64,000 bases of DNA from Narthecium ossifragum (GCA_963920575.1 OY986968.1:9045485-9109484), one strand, 5' to 3'. Shown: positions 21,652 to 33,260, numbered from the stretch's first letter. The notes: generated by a model not told the origin, from the letters alone. Program-made: numbers and translations.

Positions 21652-22060
21652 ATGTTGGCGGGGAGGAGGGACACCGGAGTGGACGCTCATGGAGAGGGCA
21701 GTGGCCAGAGGTAGTGATGAGGCTGAGATACTAGCTATCAGGAGGGGGTTGGAAGAAGCAGTGCTGAGAGGTATCAGAAAGGTGGTGATCGAATCAGACT
21801 CAAGAAGTGCAATTAATTTCATAAATGGAAGAGAGGCCTGGGTGGTGGAACTGCAATCGAGCCTGAGGAGGATTTGGAGTTTGAGTGCGAGCCTTGGGGG
21901 AGTCATCTTTGTGCACATTCCCCGTACCTCTAATGATGTAGCAGATGATCTTGCTCGACGGGCTCGGATGAGTGCCGCAAGCGAATCACCTGTAACTGCC
22001 TTGTAGGTATTTGATGTAATGCCCAGCCGTTTTGGCTCAACTAAGCAAAAAAAAAAAAAA
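21652..22060 (+). mobile_element. 5'-truncated L1-like LINE, RNase H tail
   Basis: The reading frame (MERAVARGSDEAEILAIRRG, then VVIESDSRSAINFING, then VHIPRTSNDVADDLARRA, stop about 22004-22006) is the C-terminal RNase H (RVT_3 type) found in plant L1-clade LINEs, with Glu in DEAEI and Asp in ESDS. A short 3' UTR and a 14-nt A tail end at 22060. A duplication ACCTTCTCTTATTTGCA (left, 21635-21651) against ACCTTCTGTTATTTGCA (right, 22061-22077), 16 of 17 identical, flanks it. The RNase H domain lacks its first Asp strand, consistent with 5' truncation during target-primed reverse transcription. Confidence 0.88.
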
Positions 22061-22077
22061 ACCTTCTGTTATTTGCA

Positions 22078-22758
22078 TTTCCAACATTCGATTTCCCATT
22101 CAAGAAACCTCAAATATGTTCTGCTTCATATCATGATCTTTGCTGCATTTTTTTGTATGTTACTCTCTTTAGAATCGACGGAAGCTTAAACAATTTACGA
22201 GTGGGATTACCGAGGTGTCTGGCTCACACTGTGCCCGTAATTTACCGGCACAATATGTGGATCGTCATAGACCCCATGCCCATAATATAATGGAAGTTGA
22301 AGAGCTCCATGCGACTTATTTTGATTTGAATACTTATAAGTTTTATTTTGAATGCTATCCGAAACTGTGAAGTTAATCAGTTACGAAGGGAGAACTTAAG
22401 TTGGAAGGCTGAAGACACCGCTTGATGATAAATTTGTAAATATGATGAAATTGTCAAACTTTCAGAACAGAACTGAAGAGAAAGCAATTGAGGACGCGAT
22501 TAGCGAGTTGAAGCAGTTTTAGAAGTTCATGGGCCCCAAACAAACGAGCTGCTAAAGGTCATGGGCCAGTAGCAATCCAGTTTGTCACAAAATCTATGGA
22601 AAAAAAAAGAACAATCATCATAGAGATCCAATTTTCAAAACAATCATCATAGAGATCCAAGAGATCCAATTTTCAAAACAATCATCATAGAGATCCAAGA
22701 TATCCAATTTTCAAACAACCAAGTTTTCATCTTGCTTAGCTTGTAACATTACCTAGAT
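22078..22758. other. Unassigned stretch with a short tandem repeat
   Basis: No confident gene. A possible short exon-like frame (NRTEEKAIEDAISELKQF) follows a TTTCAG near 22462, but nothing supports expression. At 22612-22725 there are about three copies of a ~45-bp unit (CAATCATCATAGAGATCCAA). Confidence 0.4.
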
Positions 22759-23627
22759 GGGTTATTTGCATATACCCCCCTAAAAAAGATTTATTTTACG
22801 TATGTCACCCTAAAAAAATAAAATTTGTATCAGAAACCTTGAAAAGCTTGATTATTTGCATATATCCCTTCGGGTTACTTGGGAATGGAATATTCCATGT
22901 GCAAGCTAACGGAGGCTAACGGTGAAAACTGAAATTACTAAAATACCCTTACCCCTACCCCTATATTTGCTTCCTTCTCCCTCCTCTGACCCGATGATTA
23001 TTAGGGCTAGGGCTTCAAATCCTCCGGCGACATATCTCCTCATCCTCCAGCGACCTAGCTATCTCCTCATCGGCAACAAACTTCTCCTAATTTCTCTCTA
23101 TTTCTCTTGATTTCTCCCAATTTCCATCCTCTAAAGATCGATTTCCTCGTCAATTTAACCATGAAGAAGTCTCCATCTTCTTCCTCCACCTTAGGTTCGC
23201 ACAATACACCCTATATGACTTGTCGTAGCCATGAGCCCTGCTCCATCCGGCAATCCAATCGCACCAACAGCAAAGGTAGAAAGTTTCTAGGATGTTCCAG
23301 ATATAAGATATTAATCTCACTGTTTTTTTTTTTACATTTCGAAAGGTTGAACTCCACTCAAGAATCATCCATGCTCTGAGAAAATAAGACTAGGGTAAAA
23401 GAGGAGGGAGAAGGAAGCAGATATAGGGGTAGGGGTAAGGGTATTTTAGTAATTTCAATTTCCACCGTTAGCTTTCGTTAGCTTGCACACGGAATATTCC
23501 ATTCCCAAGTAACCCGAGGGGCTATATGCAAATAATCAAGCTTTTCAAGGTTTCTGATGCAAATTTGTTTTTTTAGGGTGGCATACGTAAAATAAACCTT
23601 TTTCAGGGGGGCATATGCAAATAACCC
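22759..23627 (+). mobile_element. 869-bp non-autonomous MULE with GRF-finger fragment
   Basis: Terminal inverted repeats of about 240 bp (left GGGTTATTTGCATATACC, right the reverse complement GGCATATGCAAATAACCC) are flanked by a perfect 9-bp duplication TACCTAGAT (22750-22758 and 23628-23636), diagnostic of Mutator-like transposition. The ~390-bp centre carries a short coding segment like a host-derived zinc finger. Confidence 0.9.
23161..23379 (+). pseudogene. GRF-type zinc finger fragment captured in a MULE
   Basis: The frame from ATG 23161 reads MKKSPSSSSTLGSHNT, then CRSHEPCSIRQSNRTNSKG, then RKFLGCSRYK. Plant GRF zinc fingers have the form CxCG, a Ser/Thr patch, N-x-GRxF, and a final C. 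Here the first Cys pair is degenerate (CRSHEPC) but SNRTNSKGRKFLGC keeps the second half. Similar short GRF proteins are common in plant genomes and are often carried by transposons. After the motif the frame runs into a T-rich tract and stops at 23377-23379, so only the finger was acquired. Confidence 0.5.
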
Positions 23628-23665
23628 TACCTAGATTTACTGCTTTTCCCTAGGAGTAGTGCATG

Positions 23666-24978
23666 TAGGGGTGGCAATTCGGGTCATGACCCGTGAACCC
23701 GACCCGAGATAAACGGGTTTGGGTTTGGTATAAACGGGTTCGGGTCATAAACGGGTCGACCCGTTTATGACCCATTTATAAACGGGTCGGGTCGGGTTGA
23801 CCCGCGGGTTAGACGGGTCAACCCGTTTACCCGTTGAATAATAAAAAATAATAATAATAAACCCATATAATCAACCACCCGGTCACCCACTCCCACTCAC
23901 CCCCTGTTCCTCTCTCCTCTCCTTCTCCTCTGTTCTCGTCTCCGATGTCCCAAGACTCCCAACCCTCTCGCCGGCCGGCCCCGTCTTCCTCTCCTCGGAT
24001 CCAGCACCCCGCCGCCCCATCTTCCTCGACGCCGCTCAACCTCCCCGGCCTCCGTCCACGCCGGCCGCCCCCGTCTTCCTCTCCTCGGATCCAGCACCCC
24101 GCCGCCCACTCTTCCTCGACGCCGCTCAACCTCCCCGCCCTCCGTCCACGTCGGGAGCCCAGCCGAGCACCGTCCACTTCTCCGATCATCGTCGACCGCC
24201 ACACAGAGCTCGGCGCACACCCGAGCTCCCTGCATCTCCCTCGGAGTCCACTACCCTCAGACCGCCCCTCTCGCCTCCTCCTCCGTTCTCCTCTCTCAAC
24301 TCTCTCGCCAGCCGCCCCTCTCTTCTCCTCCTCCTCCTCCTCCTCCTCCTCCCACGTCTCTTGCCTCCAGCGCCTCCTCGGGGACGACGGTCGCCAACAA
24401 GGGGGACGACGTCGCGACTGCGGATCTTGCCGGGAAGTGGTCGGGAAGAGGCTGGAAGAAGCTCGGGTACCCGGATCTGGAGTCAGATGGGGCCCGGGAG
24501 GTCGGAGGTGGCGGTGTTGAGTGGTGATGGCGCCGGATCCGAGAAAGAGAAGGAGCTCGGGCGAGTTTCCAACAAGGAGAGCAGTCGCCGCGAGGAGACT
24601 GCGGTGGTAGGCCTCACGTGAGGAGGTCCGCCGGAGTTGGGGCTTCGCCGGAGTGGTGGTCGTCGGGTTTAGAGAGAGAAGAAGGGCGCCTGGAGGATGA
24701 GACGATGACGATGGAGATGAGAAGAGTGGGGGGAGCTGAGCCGACAGTGTGGGAGAATGGGAGATTGAGATAGTGACGGACCCGGACCCGGACCCAGACC
24801 CGACCCAACCCGTTTAATAAACGGGTTAGGCGGGTCGGGTCGGGTTGACCCGTTTATAAACGGGTCGGGTTCGGGTCGGGAAACCTGACCCGTTTAATAA
24901 ACGGGTCGGGTTCGGGTTTGGCTTTTATTAAACGGGTCAGTACACGACCCGACCCGCGAACCCGAATTGCCACACCTA
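23666..24978. mobile_element. Non-autonomous hAT element, 1313 bp
   Basis: Ends TAGGGGTGGCAATTCGGG and ACCCGAATTGCCACACCTA are flanked by a perfect 8-bp duplication AGTGCATG (23658-23665 and 24979-24986), the hAT signature. Subterminal regions are dense in AAACGGGT / ACCCGTTT repeats in both orientations. The GC-rich centre (23945-24700) has a ~84-bp tandem duplication (about 23975-24140). A 191-codon Pro/Ser/Arg-rich ORF there is compositional and shows no transposase motif. Confidence 0.9.
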
Positions 24979-24986
24979 AGTGCATG

Positions 24987-25362
24987 CTACCCTTATATTA
25001 ACTCCATAAAATGATCCTCAGTCTGGCATGAGGAAAGCAAGCCCATCAAAGGGTCCCATATTCTCTGAGATTGAATGCTACATCATACTCATTTTTCTGT
25101 TTAATCCAAAGAGTGTGATTCTCCGAAGACAAGATCAAACGGCTGCAATTCCAGATGGATAATCTGATCTTCCAACGAGCAATGTAGCCACCCCCGGCTC
25201 TCAGATTAGGCAGGCAGGCTGAGGCGGGTGAGACGACGTAAATGCTTTCCATGACCTGTTTTAGGATGGGAGTCTTTTTGTCTTAAAAGGACTCCTAAGA
25301 ATCTTTCCCTTTTCCCATCTCAATGTTAAGGCACGGTTCTCCTTCCCCATTGCCTGGCTGGC
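24987..25362. other. Upstream region of MIR5179
   Basis: Nothing coding is recognised. It is the spacer between the hAT insertion and the miRNA TATA box and probably includes promoter sequence. Confidence 0.4.
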
Positions 25363-25373
25363 TCTATAAATAT
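25363..25373 (+). promoter_or_regulatory. TATA box upstream of MIR5179
   Basis: CTATAAATATA lies about 320 bp upstream of the mature miRNA, followed by pyrimidine-rich leader sequence (25385-25590). It is a plausible Pol II promoter for the primary transcript; position and consensus are the only evidence. Confidence 0.55.
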
Positions 25374-25673
25374 AACCAGGCAGCGACCCCTTTCCCTCTC
25401 TAAGAAAGACCCCTTTTTGGTGCAGGTGCCTGCATCCTGCCCAATCTTTGCACCGATATGGACCTCTCCCCCCTCCTTCCCCCCCAATCTATTCCCCCTT
25501 TCAACCCTCTCCCTCTCTTCTCCCCTTTCTTGCACCACTTGCTGTCTTCTCTTCTCTCATCTCTCATCCCTCTCTCCTCTCTATCCTTGTAGCTAGACTA
25601 GGGGAGAGGAGAGATGGAGATCGAAGGGACCAAGGGATCCATAGATCCAGTGGGGCTAGTTCGATGATGCATC

Positions 25674-25840
25674 GACGAGCTGGTTTTGCTCAAGACCGCG
25701 CAACGCTTCCATATGACACCGCATCGTCGTACCGACCTGTCTATCTGTCTATGATGATCACCCCTTCCAAATGATAGGTCTGGACGACGATGCGCTGGTT
25801 ATGGCCAGGCTGTGTGGTCTTGCGCAAGATCACTCCCAAA
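25674..25840 (+). ncRNA. MIR5179: MIR5179 precursor hairpin
   Basis: The mature miRNA is at 25684-25704, beginning TTTTGCTCAAGACCGCGC and matching, as I know it, the full 21 nt of monocot miR5179. The 5' arm (about 25683-25738) pairs with 25776-25832 around a ~37-nt loop. In the miRNA region the partner strand reads GTGTGGTCTTGCGCAAGA, giving near-complete pairing with two G-U wobbles; a star strand with 2-nt overhang would be about 25811-25831. The lower-loop region also pairs (GCATCGTCGT with ACGACGATGC). In grasses and orchids miR5179 is reported to target DEFICIENS-like B-class MADS-box mRNAs in flowers. Arm pairing supports a real gene; expression is not shown here. Confidence 0.92.
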
Positions 25841-27364
25841 GCCCTCCCAAGAAGACCATATCAAGTAGTACATGACACATGCATTCTTCTTTTCGGACAG
25901 TAAGAACGTCTAATCCCATGCTTCATCCGCGCGCATACAACTTTTTTGGTCAGCCATCTTCTTCGTTGGTTTGTGATCCAAGGAGCGTGCATCCGGGATG
26001 GGGAAAAATACAAGAGAAAAAGGAACGGACCAATGGCAGCATTTAGGGCTGCCATTAATCCAACCCATCACCTCGCTCGCTGCTCTTCAGTAACCTATTG
26101 TTTGACTATGAATCCGTTCTTTTCAATTTCTTGTCCATCTTCCTCTCATTTAACAACCACTTTACTTTGAATGGTCTTTTCTTGTGGGTGAACAGGTATG
26201 GATTCGTTATGCATACCTTCATCTCATTGTTATGAGAGATGGCTAGCTAGCTAGCTAGACTCTCTCTGACTGATGATTTGACATCATAGACTAATGGAGG
26301 ATGTCATACGGCTGTCTGTGGTGGAGGAATTGAAAGAGGTACGTGACGAACCCACTGCTCCTGTGAAGATCTAGAGAAGAGGTGATGCCCATCCGGGGAA
26401 TGGGATGGGAGGGGATTGGAAGCTAAACAAGCCCATGTTGCCGCATGTGAAGTTCGGCAGGGAGGGCCTTTATGGGGGCCGTGCACTCCACGTTGTCGCG
26501 TGTCCGGTCGATCGTCGGGTTGCCGAACAAGAGTCAGCATATGATGGTGCCATCCATCCATCGACCATACCGGCCGGCCGCTCTAGCTCCATGCATATCA
26601 CCAAGCTCTTGCTTTCTTGATTGATTGACTGACATATCCAAGTGATAATTAGGAGCACGGGTTAGAGTTAGAGGGATCATCTTTGAGAGTGGCAAAAACC
26701 TTAGAGAAAGAGATACAACTATCCATGAGATAACCTGCGTCATTTGATAGTGATAATCTCTTTCTTCTTGCCATGTAGTTTTTCTTTTCAGAATTTTGAA
26801 GATTATATTTTGCACTTAGATCTCTTGTCCCCTAGAGTAATTGATTTTTATCGTTATCCTGTCCGTCAATCTTTTGGGTTTTGGTGGTTTTGATTCCATC
26901 AAAACCAAACAAAATCTTGGTGTGAACTTTCTTAGAACTAGAGGGGCTTGGAAGAAAAAAATTTGATGGAGAAATCCTTACTTGGCTATGTTGATCAATG
27001 TTGATTGTGAACAATATGCTTAAAGGCACGTTATATGGTCGCTTTATGCTTAATACGACATTTGCCTCCACTAAGTATCAAGTGATGTGCACAAAAATTA
27101 CGGCAAATTCACTTTTAGATTTCTATGAAGTTCAATTTTGGACCGATGTTTGAGTGTGTAATGCACTCCCAAACTTCTTTTGTTACGGTTTCTTTCACCA
27201 GGAGACTATATTGAAAAATCTCAAAGAGAGAATAAGAGGAAAAAGAGTTCTGAAGTTTGGAACATTCTTCGGAGTGAACACGAGGGATTTTGCACAGAGG
27301 TAGTTAAAACATGGAAAGATGCATTGAAAAGATACTTATTTTCGTAGATGAAATTTGATAGACA
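25841..27364. other. Region downstream of MIR5179 without a recognised gene
   Basis: It holds only short ORFs with no motif, a small GCTA microsatellite (about 26248-26267) and AT-rich sequence. The first few hundred bases may be the 3' part of the miRNA primary transcript. Confidence 0.4.
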
Positions 27365-27541
27365 GTTTCTTTTCTTTTTCTTTTTTATGAGTTAAGCCGT
27401 GAGCCTAATTACAACATCAGTCCTCATGCAGAGCCATAAAAAAAGTGAGTCCACACGGAGACGCAAGACTACTGGGCACGGAGTTGAACTCATATGGGAT
27501 ATGTATGAACATGATGCTCTTAAACTAAGAGGCAATATGCC
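27365..27541 (-). mobile_element. 3' end of a reverse-strand LINE, split by M1
   Basis: The reverse complement ends with sequence like an L1 3' UTR running into an A-rich tail (T-rich 27366-27386 on the plus strand). It joins 34615 when M1 and one copy of its 9-bp duplication are removed. Confidence 0.65.
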
Positions 27542-28283
27542 GGATTTTTTTTCATATTGGACCCTTTTAGTTCACATTTGGCAGAATGATACCCCCTCAA
27601 GTTTTTTTACAACAGAGGACCCTTAACTATATAAATCCCAATTTTACCCCTCGTATTTAATGACAAAATAACAAAGTTTTGGTTAAAAAATTATAAAAAC
27701 ATCCCGTCCCATTTAATGCGACAGGATGTGTCTTCTTCCCAAAAGTTTTTCTTCCTGAATCCTCTTCCTCCCTCCCGCCGGGCATGGCTCCTCCACTGCC
27801 TCCTCTTCTCTTCTTCCTCTCCACTTCCTCCTCTTCTCTTCTCCCTAACCACTCTTCTCTTTTATTCTTTCATCTCTCATCCCTTTCCACTGTCTCTACT
27901 TCTCTACTTTCACCAAAATAGTTCACCAGAGAGATGAAATAATAACGGAGAAGAGTGGACAGGGAGAAGAGAAGAGGAGGTAGTGGAGAGGAAGAAGAGA
28001 AGATGGCGGGAGGAGCCATGCCTTGATATTGTTTGGGTGGTATGCAACAAACCTCGTACACATTCATCAATATTCTACACGTAGGTATTCTAAAGATATT
28101 CGTGAAAAGAAGTTGAGACACGTGTTTTTCAAAAAATATACGTATCGTCATAAAAATATACACGTATCGTCATAAAAATATACATGTATCGTCATAAAAC
28201 ATACACGCGTAGCGCCAAAATGACTGTTTTTTTACATTGCATCAAAAGGTGTACCATACAATACACACAAGATAGACGCAACA

Positions 28284-28652
28284 TCATGCAGCGGACGGAG
28301 CCGGTGTTGTACCGGGCACAGCTACAGGACGTACGGATGCATCGGGATGAATGGGTGCTCTATAAGTTTTCTTGTTGTGCTTAAGTACCTTACACCTCGA
28401 ACATCTCCGTATTGTTCTCGACTGTGTCTCACTTTGAGACGACAACATTCTCTTCCTGGTGCGTATCTTGCGAGCGACAACTGAAGGTTTGCCTTGTCGG
28501 GGTACCTCTCTCCAACATATGGCTCGATGCATTCAAAAAGTAGGTTACTTGAGATTCCGGAGTTTCAAAGTTGAAAACGTACTCATCTACCTCGTCACAG
28601 TCAAACATCTCCGATGGCTCCTCGCAGTCGCTACCAGCTACCCAGTCATTAA
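28284..28652 (-). pseudogene. MULE transposase C-terminal exon remnant in M1
   Basis: Read on the minus strand: an acidic segment (DWVAGSDCEE, MFDCDEVDEYVFNFETPE), a frameshift near 28530, then RKIRTRKRMLSSQSETQSRT and the knuckle CSRCKVLKHNKKTY, ending TTPAPSAA-stop. It aligns with 420-786 of copy M0. The knuckle keeps its His but has lost the final Cys (Tyr), the opposite damage to M0. Together the copies suggest an ancestral CxxCxxxGHxxxxC. The upstream catalytic part is absent, and the exon is joined at 28650 to forward-oriented N-terminal exon sequence. Confidence 0.7.
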
Positions 28653-28707
28653 CGGACTCCCACTGGAGGCTGAGGGGTAAGTTATAGAAGCGCGGGTATA
28701 ATTATAA

Positions 28708-29681
28708 GAGCATCCACATCAGCTCTTCTTAATAAATTCTCTAAAATACAGTAAAAAGTGCCATTTTTCTAGTTTACAGATTCTCTATCCAACAACACTC
28801 TGCATCAGATACTCTAAATTATTCTTTATCAGACTTAAATATTAATATCTTCATTCTTTCTTTATATTTTCTATTTCTTATCCATTGGTCATATTATCCA
28901 TTGATAAAGATATTTGACAACGACAGTAACATATTACATTAATTATATAATAGTAATATATTCATACTTTCATTATTTCTCTAGACTGCAGTAAAAAGAG
29001 CCACTTTTCTAGTTTACTGATTCTTCATCTAATTCTCATCAGATACTCTAAATCATTCTCTATACCACTTAAATATTCATACTTCCATTTTTTCTTTATA
29101 TATTTTATTTATTATTTATTGGTCATATTATATTCATAAATATATTTGAGAATAGTCATATATTCAAATACCTATATAATAGTAATATATATTAAATAAA
29201 AATATTAAAAAATTGGAAATCTTAATGTATTATTATTTCTTATTCATTGGAGAAGATGGGTTTGGAGAAGAGATAAAAGGATAAATGTGTTTTGAGAATC
29301 TTTTTTGAAAAGTAAAAAGTCACATTTTATTATTAAATAACTATAAAGTAGTAATTTTTTATTACTTGAAATTATTAGAATATGAAAATCATAATATCTT
29401 ACTATTTCTTATTCATTAGACAATATGGGAGAATGAATTTAAAAAAATATACAAATGGCTTTGGCTAATGAATTAAAGAAAAACATAATGACCATATTTT
29501 ATTATAAAGTAATGGATAGAGGAGCTACAGTGATACTCTACATGTGGAGTATCACTGTAGCTCTTGTAGTCAAATACTCTATTTTAGAAGAGCTGATGTA
29601 GGAGGAATTTAACCTAAAAAGTACTGTAGCTCCTGTAAAATAGAGCTTTTGGCTCTTTTACAGAAGCTGCTGCGGATGCTC
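28708..29681. mobile_element. PIF/Harbinger-type MITE, 974 bp
   Basis: Ends GAGCATCCACATCAGCTCTT and the reverse complement GCTGCTGCGGATGCTC are flanked by TAA (28705-28707 and 29682-29684), as expected for Tourist-like elements. It is very AT-rich and non-coding, with additional internal inverted repeats (29520-29580: GGAGCTACAGTGATACTC and its complement). Removing it joins M sequence found intact at 1612-1640. Confidence 0.85.
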
Positions 29682-30484
29682 TAAGATGCGTGTGTATAAA
29701 ATTCTACATACATGTCTCAACTTCTTTTAACGAGTATTAATAGGCTACGCACATGTATAAAATTTATGAACGTATGCGAGGTCTACATGCTTTTCACGTC
29801 TATTACTAGCTCACACACGTAAAAGTACCAAAACATACATGTGTTCCGATTTATACGCGTGCATGAACGCGTGTGGATGCTAGTAATACACGCGAAAAGC
29901 ACATAGACTTCGTACACGTTCATAAATTTTGTACACGCGCGTAACCTATTAATAATCGTGAAAAGAAGTTGCAAAAAAACTTCTTTTTTTTTACGATACG
30001 TGTATATTTTTATGACGATACGTGTATATTTTTATGAGGATACGTGTATTTTTTGAAAAATGCGTGTCTCAATTTCTTTTCACGAGTATCTTCAGGAAAC
30101 GTACGTATACAATATTGATGAATGTGTACGAGGTTTGTTGCATACCACCCAAATAATATCAAGGCATGACTCCCCCCGCCATCTTCTCTTCTCCCTCTCC
30201 ACTACCTCCTCTTCTCTTCTCCCTCTCCACTCTTCTCCGTTATTATTTCATCTCTCCGGTGAACTATTTTGGCGAAAGTAGAGAAGTGGAGACAGTGGAA
30301 AGGGATGAGAGATGAAAGAATAAAAGAGAAGTGTGGTTAGGGAGAAGAGAACAGGAGGCCCAGATATTGTTAGCCCAGATATTGTTTTGATGATGTCAAT
30401 AAATAATTGATGATAAAAAAATGATTTAATATTATTATCCCTTAATTTGGAAAGCATTAAAATCATATTTAATGAGTTTTGTAC

Positions 30485-30870
30485 TGACGGTCGATGCGAC
30501 GGACGATGCATGGATTGACCGTGGGATATGGCGGTTGATGGAAGGATCGACCGCGGAAACTAAACATGGGAATATAGGCGACAGTCGATGGACCGATCGA
30601 CCGTGGCCTATGTGACTTGGCTCGAAGGAGCGACGGTCGATCGGTGCATCGACCCTGGGAAGAGGTTTTCGCAACAGAGCCTGACGGACGATGTCACGGT
30701 CGATGGGACGGTCGACCGTGAGGTGTGACGGTCGATAGGCGGATCGACCGGTCGATCGTGAGGCGTGACGGTCGATAGGCGGATCGACCGTGCGGCGTGA
30801 CGGTCGATTGGTGGATCGACCGTGGCTCAAGGAAAGCCTGGCGGATGATGTCATGGACGATGCGACGGTC
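30485..30870 (+). repeat. GACGGTCGAT...ATCGACCGT palindrome array in LTR F
   Basis: Around ten inverted-repeat units of the form ACGGTCGAT-N(6-10)-ATCGACCGT, plus half units such as GACGGACGATG. The array ends about 90 bp upstream of the TATA box. The 3' LTR counterpart (33377-33745) differs in unit number and in single bases. Confidence 0.9.
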
Positions 30871-30960
30871 GACCGTGAGCCCAGAAAAGAGCCGTTAAAG
30901 AGCCGTTGCAGGAGAAAGAAATAGCCGTTGGGAGGCTATTTCGAGGGGTTGGTAGCTCAG

Positions 30961-30970
30961 CTATAAAAGA
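30961..30970 (+). promoter_or_regulatory. TATA box of LTR F
   Basis: CTATAAAAGA follows GGTAGCTCAG; the same site in the 3' LTR is CTATAAAACA at 33826. It is the likely U3/R promoter. Confidence 0.7.
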
Positions 30971-31458
30971 GAAAGTCCAGCAAACTTGCCAAGGACTTAG
31001 AGGGAGCTAATGGATTATTGTAATCATATTCTAGTAAGTTTTATTCTCTTTATTTGTGAGCTAAACCTTTGTAAAACTACTTCAAGTGTGAAGTGGATCT
31101 TGAGAGAGAGATCCAATAGTGAGATTGGAGAGATTGTAAGGTTACCAAGCACCCGTAAGCTTGGTGGATAGGTTGCCAAGCACCCGTAAGCTTGGTGGGA
31201 AGCTTGTAAGAGATCTTGCAAGTAGTGGAACCCCAAGGAGGCCCTTGGGAGAAGTGGATGTAGGCATGGTTGGCCGAACCACTATAAAAATTCTGGTACA
31301 ATCTCTCTATCTCTCATCTCTTATCATCCTTGCTTTAATATAGATTTACTTCTCTTTCATTGCAAGCATATTATTTGATTAGACTCCTCCTACTCAGATT
31401 TCCTTAATTGATTTCATTGTTTAAAGCCTAAGATAACCCCCCCTCTTAGAGCTTCAAT

Positions 31459-31470
31459 TGGTATCAGAGC
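31459..31470 (+). other. Primer binding site of element F (tRNA-iMet)
   Basis: TGGTATCAGAGC begins 3 nt after the LTR end. Confidence 0.88.
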
Positions 31471-31521
31471 TAGATCTCTAATTTTGGTGGTGTAACAACC
31501 CTTAGATGATCCTAAATCAAT

Positions 31522-32580
31522 ATGAAAATCATAGAGGTACAATCCACAAATAGGCCACCATACTTCAATGGTTCAAACTATACATATTGGAAGAATAGAA
31601 TGGAAATATTTATAAAATCCATGGATTATGAAGCATGGATGGCTATTGAGGATGGCCCAACTATTCCTACCAAAATTCATGAAGGAAAGGAAGTGCCTAA
31701 GGCTAAGAGTGAGCTCACCCGTACTGATTTGAAAAATTTGCAAGTCAATGCCAAAGCCAAAAATTTCTTATTTTGTGCCCTTAGCCCTGATGAATTTGAT
31801 AGAATTTCAGCTTGTAAATCGGCTAAGGAAATATGGGAGAAGCTTGAGATAACTCATGAAGGAACTAGCCGAGTAAAGGAGTTTAAGATTAGCATGCTTG
31901 TTAATGATTATGAGTTATTTTCCATGAAGGCTGATGAGAATATAAATGAAATGTTTATTCGTTTTACCTATATCATAAATGTTCTTGATTCTCTTGGTAA
32001 AAGCTATACTAATGATGAGATGGTAAGGAAGGTCCTTAGATGTCTACCTAAGACATGAGATCCCAAGGTGACAGCAATAGAAGAAGCTAAAGACTTAACC
32101 AAGCTGTCCCTTGATGAGCTAATGGGTTCTCTCATGACATATGAGATGAACATGGAGAGGAGCAATGATGGAGAAAGGAAGAAAAAGAAAACCATTGCCT
32201 TCAAGTTAACATACAAGGATTCATCCGACTCAAGTGATGAAGATGATGATGAGAAAATGCAAAAGATCACAAGAAGAATCCAACGAATCATCAAGAATCA
32301 AGGAAAGAAAAATTCCAAAGGTGAAAAATGAAACTCCTCTTCTTACTTAAATAAAATTACTTGTTATGAGTGTAGGAAGCCCGGACATTACATGGCGAAT
32401 TGTCCAAAGCTCAAGAAATCTTCAAAGAAGAAGAAGAAAGCCAAGGAAGAAAGTGACTCGAGCTCCACCTCTGAAGAAGAAGAAGAAGAAAAAGAAACTG
32501 CAAATCTTTGTTTAACTGCATTCGGAGTAAAAGAAAATAAAATTGACAAGTGGAGGCGTAAGGTATTTAAAGGAGGATAA
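31522..32580 (+). pseudogene. gag: Copia-type Gag of element F with two TGA stops
   Basis: A single frame starts MKIIEVQSTNRPPYFNGSNY. The N-terminal copia Gag (UBN2/DUF4219 type) shows FNGSNYTYWKNRMEIFI, AWMAIEDGP and a middle portion EIWEKLEITHEGTSRVKEFK. A C-terminal CCHC knuckle CYECRKPGHYMANC follows, then Lys- and Glu-rich tails, ending at 32578-32580. Two TGA codons interrupt it, at 32056-32058 and 32329-32331; no frameshift is seen. TGG to TGA (C-to-T on the other strand) would explain both, but the original residues are inferred. A good copy would encode an RNA-binding capsid protein of about 350 residues. Confidence 0.85.
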
Positions 32581-33260
32581 CAATATGGGGTAAAAGGTAA
32601 TGGAGGTATGTCTTAATTTTCGAAATATGTCTCCTCCATTACATCCTCTTATTCGATTTTTTTTATTTAAAGTAATTTCATGTTTAAAAATGGTTTAAGA
32701 AAGTTTTTTTGTGTGAAGAATTGATTACTTTTAAAAAAAAATTGAATGACAATTTTTAAATCTTCAGTTGGTATCCTATTTTGAGATGATTGTAACCCTT
32801 CAATGTTGATTTTTAAAACCATCTATTGGTCCTCTTAAAGAATTTCTTTTAACTTGTTTCCCCCTCTAACAAATCTTTTTGATAATGTCAAAGAGGGAGA
32901 AGTATTGTGATATCAGTTTTTAAAAGCTCTTAAAACCTCTTAAAACCTTATATTATACATACTTGAAACATTTTGATGTTTAAAGGATTTACTGGAGATT
33001 TCATGAGAATATAATTCATGCTCAAATAGCATGTCTCATTTTTCTATACAAAGAGGTACATAGTTCATATTTTGCATTTTCATATCTTTTGACCAATAAT
33101 CAAACCTGATGTATCTTTTTAGTGATATATGATTTGCTGCCTCAGAAAAATTCACTTTAGTACATATTCTATGAGTTAAATGGATGCACAAATTAAGAGG
33201 GAGCTTTCAAGGTTTTATCATCACAATTTAAATGGTTGCCATCATCAAAAAGAGAGAGAT

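Larger units (their letters stand above)
30368..31456 (+). repeat. 5' LTR of element F
   Basis: TGTTAGCCCAGATATTG to CTCTTAGAGCTTCA. It contains the GGTCGAT/ATCGACC palindrome array (30485-30870), a TATA box (CTATAAAAGA, 30961), and a tandem pair of CACCCGTAAGCTTGGTGG-containing units (about 31140-31200). It has one more palindrome unit than the 3' LTR near 30745-30780. Confidence 0.92.

Noticed and set aside
23945..24520. 191-codon ORF as a gene
   Set aside because: Pro/Ser/Arg-rich, overlaps a tandem duplication inside a hAT with an 8-bp duplication, and no recognisable domain.
25351..25385. miR160- and miR168-like matches near TGCCTGGCTGG and TTGGTGCAGGTG
   Set aside because: Only about half of each mature sequence matches and there is no foldback partner; the real hairpin is at 25674-25840.
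30485..30870. CRISPR-like or satellite array
   Set aside because: It is an internal part of both LTRs of copia element F with defined LTR ends, not a stand-alone array.
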